DNA from: Bicyclus anynana | Lineage: Eukaryota; Arthropoda; Insecta; Lepidoptera; Nymphalidae | Direction: 5' to 3' | Assembly: GCF_947172395.1 (NCBI RefSeq) | Contig: NC_069100.1 | Coordinates: forward strand, 377,001 to 441,000 | Length of the DNA: 64,000 bases | Shown: piece after piece, positions 56,626-64,000 of the stretch | How positions within the stretch are numbered: position 1 is the stretch's first letter | Layout of the letters: every line of letters begins with the position of its first letter | Position numbers and translations under genes: made by a program | The notes under the pieces: model-generated | Seen by the model: the letters and a program-made list of their open reading frames with translations, nothing else | The model's database searches: none | What the model was told of the DNA's origin: nothing

Positions 56626-57008
56626 CAGGGTGATTCGGTCTTTAGTGCGGATATTTTTTTTCGTGGTTCTGTATCCTTAATAGAATATAAATCTGCAAAC
56701 AGTTCGATACATTTTATGTAATTTTTTTTTTAATTTATGTCTCTAAAATAACAAAATAATGTACATATTATTACTAAACAAGATATATTCAGCTTAAAAG
56801 TGATCTGGTGACGTCCTTTAGGTATCAAACGAAAATAAAATAAACGCACAATAGGGTGACCCTAAAATTCTGTTCAAAAGTAAATAACTTTAGCTAACGA
56901 TAATTTTGTTATTTTTGAGTTAAAAAAAAAAAGAAAAAATACGTGATCATTAAATTTTGTTTATGTACAAAATATAAAAATATCCGCACTAAAAAAATTT
57001 TCTTCCTG
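56626..57008. mobile_element. MITE with TATA flanks, mariner-like by its target site
   Basis: Ends 'cagg' and 'cctg', with a perfect 18-bp inner inverted repeat: 'tttagtgcggatattttt' (56641-56658) and its inverse (56976-56993). 'tata' flanks both sides (56622-56625 and 57009-57012), consistent with a TA-targeting Tc1/mariner-type origin. The interior has no transposase frame. Confidence 0.6.
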
Positions 57009-57449
57009 TATACTATACATTATACTTATAGTTCTAGTAATGAATGTATTCAATGTATATTTCATGACTTTTTATGTAAAAAAAAATGCAGCATGCATTT
57101 TTTTACCGTGGCTGTAAAAGTAAAATATTATTGAGATTGATAATAAAACGACTCCTTCTTGTAAAATAAAAATAATTGAATAATGAAACGAGCTAAATAT
57201 AAAAAGATGGAGTTAATTTGACAGGTTTTAAATCCCGTGCAGCTAGGTATTTGTTGTGAGAGTTAAAGCAAACTGTTTGCCCGTTAATAGAGTTGTATGT
57301 AAATGTAAATACGAGTCCCACTTGGTTTTAAAAACGTCCGAATGTACATACGAGCTGGAATCTACCGAAAAAGAGACACAAATGAACTAAATTAAGCGCT
57401 CCGTTTTACGGAAAACACTTCTATTTACGTAAATCTACTAAATTTATAT
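57009..57449. other. Non-coding DNA, no gene seen
   Basis: AT-rich; no features. Confidence 0.4.
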
Positions 57450-57540
57450 TGACAGAGATCAGAGCCAGCGGGCGATGAAGCGAGCTATACTTGGAGTATT
57501 TCTGCGTGATCTAATCAGAATAAATAGATCTATAAAAGAA
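57450..57540 (+). pseudogene. RTE-like LINE internal fragment
   Basis: 'gatgaagcgagctatacttg' and 'gagtatttctgcgtgatcta' correspond to the family region MERAMLGVSLRDRIR. Only about 30 codons remain. Confidence 0.55.
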
Positions 57541-57579
57541 CTAAAGTACCAATACACTCGACGAGTCTCTCGAGTTTTT

Positions 57580-57840
57580 GGCGCTGTGGACTTGTGGACG
57601 ATTTACAAGACGGAGCTCCTGGACTCGATCCCCAGCTGGGTCGATTGAGGTTTTCTTGATTGGTCCAGGTCTGGCTGGTGGGAGGCTTCGGCCGTGGCTA
57701 GTTATCCCCCTACCGGCAAAGACGTTCCGGTACGATTTCGTGTAGAAACCGAAAGGGGTGTGGATTGTCATCCTACTCCTAACAACTTTGCCCACTACCA
57801 TCTTAGTTTACATCCTTCTTTCATCTATAAAGGATTAAAA
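57580..57840 (+). mobile_element. SINE-B, near full length
   Basis: tRNA-like head ('acgatttacaagacggagct', B box 'gactcgatccccagc'), then 'gaggttttcttgattggtcc', 'aggtctggctggtgggaggc', 'tatccccctaccggcaaaga', 'gtgtagaaaccgaaaggggt' and a decayed 3' end. The 'ccgccaagcgatttagcg' segment is deleted. The 86-aa - strand frame is a shadow. Confidence 0.75.
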
Positions 57841-58253
57841 GGTTATATTTGTTAAATAGTACAAAAAATCTAATAAAATGATGTATAATATATTGTTGCA
57901 AATTTATTGAACTTCTATACATTGTCTGGTATTGTCCTTTTAGCAAAATATGTTTTCTATATATTATAAGGGAATAAATGCGATAAAACTTAAGAGTATT
58001 TCACAAGCTTATTGTCTATCTTATCCGCCAAATCCTCTTTAAACATCCGACCCCTCGACATAAAGAGCCAAACAAAACATGGCCGACTTCCGGCCGATGA
58101 AAAAATCCGTTTAAATCGTCCGGTGGATAAACACGCAGTTGTATTCGCGTCGCGTCCGGCAAACAGTTTTGTCGCGCGAGGACAGTGCTGTTTATTGTTG
58201 CCCTAAGGGCAAGCCGGAATAAATTCGGGCCTGGTGTAATGTGTGAGCGCCTT
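57841..58253. other. Non-coding DNA, no gene seen
   Basis: About 58010-58250 is less AT-rich and apparently unique ('acatggccgacttccggccg'), with mirrored frames on both strands but no domain; possibly regulatory by composition only. Confidence 0.4.
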
Positions 58254-58623
58254 CCATTCATGTTTCGTCGTCATCAACCCATATTCGGCTCACTGCTGAG
58301 CTCGAGTCTCCTCTCAGAATGAGAGGGGTTAGGCCAATAGTCCACCACGCTGGCCCAATGCGGATTGGCAGACTTCACACACGCAGAGAATTAAGATAAT
58401 TCTCTGGTATGCAGGTTTCCTCACGATGTTTTCCTTCACCGACTGAGACACGTGATATTTAATTTCTTAAAATGCACACAACTGAAAAGTTGGAGGTGCA
58501 TCCCCCGGACCGGATTGGAACCCACGCCCTCCGGATTCGGAGGCAGAGGTCATATATGAAATCCACTGGGCTATCACGAGCCGTGATAGCCCAGTGGATT
58601 TCATGAGGAGCCCATTCATGTTT
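58254..58623 (-). mobile_element. SINE-A with inverted head duplication, 12-bp target duplication
   Basis: 'ccattcatgttt' flanks the unit at 58254-58265 and 58612-58623. Inside is a near-complete - strand SINE-A (58266 to about 58580: 'gtcgtcatcaacccatattc', 'ggccaatagtccaccacgct', 'tcctcacgatgttttccttc', 'gaaaagttggaggtgcatcc'), and then an inverted second copy of its first 23 bases at 58582-58604. Both lie between the target repeats. Confidence 0.85.
58556..58604. repeat. Perfect palindrome at the SINE 5' end: 23-bp arms, 3-nt loop
   Basis: 'atgaaatccactgggctatc' plus 'acg' (58556-58578), loop 'agc', and the exact inverse (58582-58604). It is a head-to-head duplication of the SINE's tRNA-like start, including its A box. 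Confidence 0.95.
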
Positions 58624-60091
58624 AGGCCTTAATAATAAGGAGTCTTACCAGTACCCAGCAGCTCCCTGCAACTCTGGATGTTGGATGCTGACAGCTCGAG
58701 ACCGTTGTGTTTGAAAGATGGGCTTCCAAATGACATAGATTGTAAGAGGCCAGTGAGAGGCATAGAGGTAAAATATTATTTTTTTTTCCGCTTTCATTGC
58801 AAACGCAGGCTGAACCCTACGAGATTTATCAAAATAATGTACTAAGTATTGTATACATTGAAAAGGTCTACAGAAAACTCCGCAATGGTATATATCTATC
58901 TCTTATGGATATCCCACAATAACATTTTTTGTCATTTACTTTTTACGACAAATAATGGCTCATTTTTGAAAGGATAACCAATACAGCATTAACCCTTATC
59001 CAATCTTAAATACATTGTTGATTTAATATAGATATTTATGGCTCTTTACAGCATATGATTTAAATGAATATAGAAGATTTAAAAATTGCGGGACGTAGTG
59101 TTTACCGGCCGGCCGGGGCGGCGGGAGTTCACAATTTTTCTGTAGTGTATCAGCATTGCACCCATGCGAAGCCAGGGCGAGTCGCTAGTTCTTATAATTA
59201 TATTGCCAAAAAGGCACAACACAATGTATCTACCCTTAAAAACGTCTTAATCTACGAAAGAAGAGTAACCAAATTGCTCCCTAGGGATATGGAATTCGTA
59301 CCGGTACATATCTAAGTGGGTAGAATTACATGAAAAATAAAAATAATGTATAGTATGTATTATATAGGTAGTCCCATTATCAAATATAATTTTGTGTTCA
59401 TTATTAACCACAATGGGGTAGCCTGCGTAGACTTTTTGGTAAAACCAACTTTTATATAATTAAATTATCACAGAAACAAATAAAAAAACGGTTTTTCAGT
59501 TAAGCCTTAAAACACCCCAATTTAAACTCGAAACGCTCGCTCTTATAACTTGCTCCGTACCTTAGAAACCGACCCTAAATAAATACCTATCCGCGCTTGG
59601 AATACAGAACTCCGAGATTTACTAAGAAACTACATTCGCTATCACATTTGCGGTCCGCTTTGCATAAACGATACATAATGTGAATATAAAATGGACATTA
59701 AATTTGAGGGTAGAAATCGGAGTCGAATTTATTCCACACAAATATCAATATCAAAATATGATCCTCTATCGTAAGGTAAATAATAATACCTTGTATGAAG
59801 CGGATTATATCTCATGTACACTTACGAAAGATATAATGTTAAAATTTACTATTGTATAAATAAAACCAAAGCTAACCTTTCTGGTTTTGCTTCGTCTTAT
59901 AAAGTAAGTGGATAACGTTAATTGATTTTTAAATAATTTATGTATAAAATTCTTTATGTAAAAGCGTGTCTATGTTTATGAAGTAGTTTTATTTAGATGT
60001 TTGCAAAACAATTAGACTGATGTTCACTTTCAAGTAAAAATTAGACCTGAACCATTGTTGAAAAGTAATTATTATAAATTTTATTAATAAC
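58624..60091. other. Non-coding DNA; possible LINE scrap near 58650
   Basis: About 58660-58740 ('gatgctgacagctcgagacc') may be a LINE C-terminal remnant. 'ccggccggccgg' at 59105-59116 sits in a unique GC-richer patch. The frame at 59064 has no domain. Confidence 0.35.
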
Positions 60092-60200
60092 TAGCAAACG
60101 CTCCACAGTTTAACCCGCGTAGGTCCCGTTCCTGTGGGAATTCGGGGATAAAATATGACCTACGGCACTCAAATAATGAAACTATAAATTGGTAAAAGAG
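60092..60200 (+). repeat. Dispersed repeat C1-like, 5' part
   Basis: 'ctagcaaacgctccacagtt', 'taacccgcgtaggtcccgtt' and 'gggataaaatatgacctacg', like the left part at 55059. Confidence 0.55.
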
Positions 60201-60714
60201 CTTCCATAATTGGTTTAGCAGATGAAGAGATTATCCCTAAAACCTCAAAAACTGTGTCTTTACAACACAAGGATAGAATACAAAGTTCAAAAATAACAAG
60301 TTAAACTAACAAAAAAGAAAACCATCAACTCAATACGATTATATCGTTTGTCCCAGCTAAAAATACTTTGACATAAAAAAAGCAGCAAATAAAATAAGAG
60401 CATCTCTTCCATCGCCATTTTGATATTAACTCCATATTGTATTTCAGATATCATATTGCTATTGACACTCGAGTAATTTCGAGCTTCAGCCATATTTGCG
60501 AGAGATATATTGCAGTTTTAATTTTAAGGCTTTCGATTGCTACTTGTAACTTGATTACGATCTTTGCGATTGAGATTACTGTTTGTTGTTCTTTTTGTTT
60601 TAAATTGTTTGTCTTTTTCTTTTCGTATTATGGCAGGGGTTCCTAAATCTGTAAGTTGTTATTTTTTGTACTAGTAAGATAAATATGATTGGGATGAATC
60701 AATTAATTAAATAC
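60201..60714. other. Non-coding DNA, no gene seen
   Basis: Short frames at 60287 (-) and 60437 (+) are rich in hydrophobic codons from AT-rich sequence and show no domain. Confidence 0.4.
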
Positions 60715-61043
60715 TCATGTTTATCGTCATCAACCATATTCGGCTCACTGCTGAGCTCCAGTCTCCTCTTAGAATGAGAGGGGTTAGGCCATTAGTCCAC
60801 CACGCTGGCCCAATGCGGATTGGCAGACTTCACACACGCAGTGAATTAAGATAATTCTCTGGTATGCAGGTTTCCTCACGATGTTTTCCTTCACCGATTG
60901 AGACACGTGATATTTAATTTCTTAAAATGCACACAACTGAAAAGTTAGAGGTGCATGCCCCGGACCGGATTCGAACCCACACCCTCCGGAATCGGAGGCA
61001 GAGGTCATATCCACTGGGCTATCACAGCTCTTTTCATGTTTAT
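60715..61043 (-). mobile_element. SINE-A, near full length, 10-bp target duplication
   Basis: The - strand element at 60725-61033 lies between 'tcatgtttat' repeats (60715-60724 and 61034-61043). Well preserved: head 'ccactgggctatcacagc', B box 'ggattcgaaccc', 'gcatgccccggaccgg', 'tttcctcacgatgttttcct' and the tail 'tcgtcatcaacc'. Together with the 58.3-kb copy it is the youngest-looking member here. Confidence 0.9.
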
Positions 61044-62397
61044 GTTTCATGTTTATCAGTGCACATTAAAACTAATAATTGTATTAATGTTAATGTTGTA
61101 CATTGTTTAGGCTGCATTTCATATTATAAATGTTGAAATTATTATCAAGATTTCAAAAAAAAAACATTTTTATTTGACAGAATATAGTAGTCTGACACAT
61201 TTGGTTTGTAAAATTAAATTATTATGAAAAATACCTAATTCAAGTAGGTATTTTTTCTCCAAAATAAAAAAAACTGTATTAAGCTAATTATAAATTATCT
61301 ATTACAACCACATCAATATAGGTTTAGTAGTTACAGTGCGTGAATAAATAGACTAACTTCTAGGAAACTATGTGCCTAAAGTAAACGAAATCGGTTTGAG
61401 TAATAAAAAATAAAGATTTACTTTTCTATACAAGTGGCAATATAGATTGAGTAGTTTTTGGGTTTGAATAAATAATAAAATACACTAAAATGTTTACCTA
61501 AAACCTCATAAATATTCCAGCCAAAACACCTACTCTAACACGTCCAAATTTATAACATAGTAATCGCATTAAGAAGGCACTTTTTCTTTTACAAAACCTT
61601 TACGCTCGCCACAAAATTAGGGTCTGAGTTTTGTGACCCTTAAAATGGAAGTCCGTACCTTTTATATGTGACAAATATTGCTAAAGTAAATTTTATTTTT
61701 TGCCTCTTTGGTGTAGGGATTAGAAGTTGGTTCTTTGGTTGGAACTTGAAGCTACTTACTTACTTGAAGTATGCAGCCTACGAACGAGCTACGACAATAA
61801 CTCGTAGCAGTGCTACGAAACAGCTACGACTTTACAAGACTTTATCACAGTGTACGCTAATTTATTTATAGCACACAAAACTAAAATGAGTTACATAAAT
61901 TAATCCATCTGTATTATTAACCACAGTTGATTTATCATCTACACCTATAATTATAATAGGTTAAACACAACCTGATCCCGTCTTCTGTGGGAAATCTGGA
62001 TAAAATGTACCTATTGTGTGGCTACTGTCGACTATAATCTATATCCAGCTATTTCAACAAGTTAAATTGAAATATTATTAAATCGTATTCGGTTAATTTT
62101 TCAAGAGTTCATCACGAACAAATAACGTACTAGGAATTTTTTATATACATAAAGATTAATGTTGACTCACATTTCTGTTTTCTTTGTGCCGAATTTAGCA
62201 TAATTCGTAGGAGAGCCATGCGCACGACTAGTTAGGCACACAGCTACAGCGCAGCGGACATGTTTGAATGCATGCATGCACGGACCGACGGCAAGACCGC
62301 TCGTGCATGCGCATATGAATAGATGTCTAGTTATAACGTGAAGCTCTTTTCTTATGACAAAATACTTATGACTGTGTTTATAGTACTTTTTTATTGT
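61044..62397. other. Non-coding DNA, no gene seen
   Basis: 'acgaacgagctacgacaata' and 'gcagtgctacgaaacagcta' at about 61778-61830 form a cluster of 'ctacga' words like that at 20730-20769. 'aatgcatgcatgcacgg' at about 62268 is locally palindromic. No gene. Confidence 0.4.
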
Positions 62398-62542
62398 ATA
62401 GCAATGTTTAAATCAACAGTGTGAGTTTTGATTTCGTTTCTATATCTCTCTGTCAAATACTACTATAGACAATGAGCGATAGAAGCAAATTCGTAACTTT
62501 TAATTGTCTAGTTATAGAAATATCTTTACAGAATAGTCCAAC
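62398..62542. mobile_element. Foldback MITE family G, decayed copy
   Basis: 'tatagcaatgtttaaatcaa', 'ctatatctctctgtcaaata', 'tatagacaatgagcgataga' and 'ctttacagaatagtcc' parallel the copy at 27980-28143; the left end is degraded. Confidence 0.5.
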
Positions 62543-63568
62543 TGGTATTGAGGTCTAGGATCAGAGTAGCGTGGTGAATCTAAAATCTAAATCTCTCTGT
62601 CTCTTATATTTGTAGGATAGAAAGCCATTAAGAGGGCTGATTATGATGATGATGATGATGATGATATTTTAAGTATCTTTATTTTAGGTCTACAGGGTGA
62701 GCTTTAAATCCAAATCTCACTTCCTTATTGGTGACAGAAAGCATTTAAACGGCCTCTTTAATAAAGGCTGATGATGATGATGAGTAGTATTAGTCGGAGT
62801 ATCTCCACTCGGTACAATGGCTGTGTAATCAGTGTAATGCGCGTTCACCTTAACCCCGCGCGGCTCCGACCGGAACAACATAAAAAGCAAACGTGACCAA
62901 CAGCGCCGCAGAGTAATGTATGCACAGAGGTAACGTTTAGGAATTCAAAGGATTTTACTTTAAGCCAAGAATTTTAATTGTACTGAATCGAGTATTCGCG
63001 GTTGGGTGGGTTTAAGAATTTAGTTTTGGTTTCCTGTATTTCTTTTTTTTTTGTTGTGTTTTGTATGCGCGGTGGTTTTGTTTGCTTTTTTTATTTAGCA
63101 ATACATCAAAATTTTATTACAGATATTAACACGATAACTTTCCAAATTGATTTGAAACCCATTTGCCTTCAAAGTGATTCAAAATTAGGAATGTACCGGA
63201 ACTTTTCTTCTCAATGTGTTTTTTGGTGCTCATCTTACAAGTATACCAGACATTTTAGTGTACACAATTCGGCTTGATGACAACATTTTGCGTGGTCGTA
63301 GTAGGATATAAAAATCCCTAATAGAACGAAAATGTTTTGCAAATACAATATGCGCTATTACCTCCTCATTCATTTGAAAGTCCATATAGCCATTCCAGAA
63401 ATTAACCCAGATAAACAACAGATATATAGACAAACAGACAAAAATTTTCAAACAGCTTTTTTTAGTATCACTTACGTAACAGTAAGCACTTGAGTAAACA
63501 CAGTTATTTTGAAATCAAAGACAGATATTTCAATTATATTTTAATGTATGGATGATTATTATTATACC
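62543..63568. other. Non-coding DNA with ATG-repeat tails
   Basis: (ATG)n at about 62643-62664 and 62769-62782; such tails end many lepidopteran retroposons, and weak repeat E words ('agagtagcgtggtgaatcta') precede the first. Frames at 63002 and 63230 have no domain. Confidence 0.4.
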
Positions 63569-63670
63569 TTACACCCTTTCAGGACTCTAGCGTTTCACCA
63601 CTCTTTCAGCATTACACCACTCTTTAAGAATTTTACCACTTTAATAGTATTTCACCATTCTTTTTTAGCG
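63569..63670. repeat. Degenerate minisatellite, about 20-bp unit
   Basis: About five copies of a 'ttcaccactctttnagnatt'-like unit: 'ttacaccctttcaggactc', 'tttcaccactctttcagcat', 'tacaccactctttaagaatt', 'ttaccactttaatagtat' and 'ttcaccattcttttttagcg'. Unit length varies from 18 to 24. Confidence 0.65.
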
Positions 63671-64000
63671 TTTTGTTTAAGATAAATAAGTAAAAGCTCT
63701 CTGATATGAACCAGTCTACGCCCCAAGGGACAGATCTGATATAACTCTGTATGAAGATTTATGCGCTGCCCTTTATCTTGTCTTGTTCTACGTGTAAACG
63801 TATGGAAAAGGTATTTTTTGGAAAAACAAAATGGCGCTCGTACAGTATTCGGGACACGTATGTTGTGTAACTGAAGAGTTAAGAGATATGTGTTTATTGT
63901 TCCGTTCCCTGGAGCTTTGAACTTGTGATTATTGCGTTGTTAAACAAGTTGTAGAGATTTTCGTGATGGAACTCGTTTGGGGAATTACTAGACTCCGCAC
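63671..64000. other. Non-coding DNA to the window end
   Basis: No gene, RNA or repeat recognised. Confidence 0.4.

Noticed and set aside
1..64000. CRISPR array, operon, phage or bacterial defence system
   Set aside because: Sequence is eukaryotic (introns, SINEs, LINEs, AT-rich spacers); no regular repeat-spacer arrays or gene clusters.

Overview
The window reads as a piece of a lepidopteran (moth or butterfly) nuclear genome. It is AT-rich, has almost no long open frames, and is full of dispersed repeats: tRNA-derived SINEs, RTE-like LINE tails, foldback MITEs, and short repeats that begin like 'ctagcggacgcc' or 'ctagctgacgcc'. The organism call rests on recognising these repeat types from general knowledge; no database was searched.

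Only two loci have real coding signal. The first is one internal exon on the + strand at 33784-33955. It is GC-rich, sits between a clean 3' splice site and a clean 5' splice site, and encodes the first half of an immunoglobulin-like domain. The rest of that gene is not recognisable here, so the window probably lies mostly in its introns. The second is a complete, apparently intact Ty3/gypsy-type LTR retrotransposon on the - strand at 49134-54171.

The retrotransposon has 503/504-bp LTRs that look identical by eye except for one T, a 4-bp target duplication (TTAT), a primer-binding site directly beside the 5' LTR that fits tRNA-Trp, a polypurine tract, an intact gag (284 aa) and an intact pol (protease, RT, RNase H, integrase; no chromodomain and no env). 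The Gag zinc motif has the spacing C-x2-H-x9-C-x3-C, which together with the tRNA-Trp primer points to the CsRn1 clade (Kamikaze-like in Bombyx). At the gag-pol junction there is an in-phase GGGAAAC slippery heptamer, a 7-nt spacer and a possible 6-bp stem, so pol is probably made by -1 frameshifting.

Layout: 1-272 LINE 3' end; 273-33430 repeat-studded non-coding DNA; 33433-33645 a dispersed repeat just upstream of the exon; 33784-33955 the Ig exon; 33956-49129 more non-coding DNA with SINEs, RTE remnants and foldback elements; 49130-54175 the LTR element with its target duplications; 54176-64000 repeat-rich non-coding DNA. Structures worth a second look include a SINE with a head-to-head inverted duplication inside its own target duplication (58254-58623), a SINE nested in another repeat with a perfect 13-bp duplication (37307-37644), a MITE carrying many AGCATGCT palindromes (30018-30486), and several long perfect hairpins.
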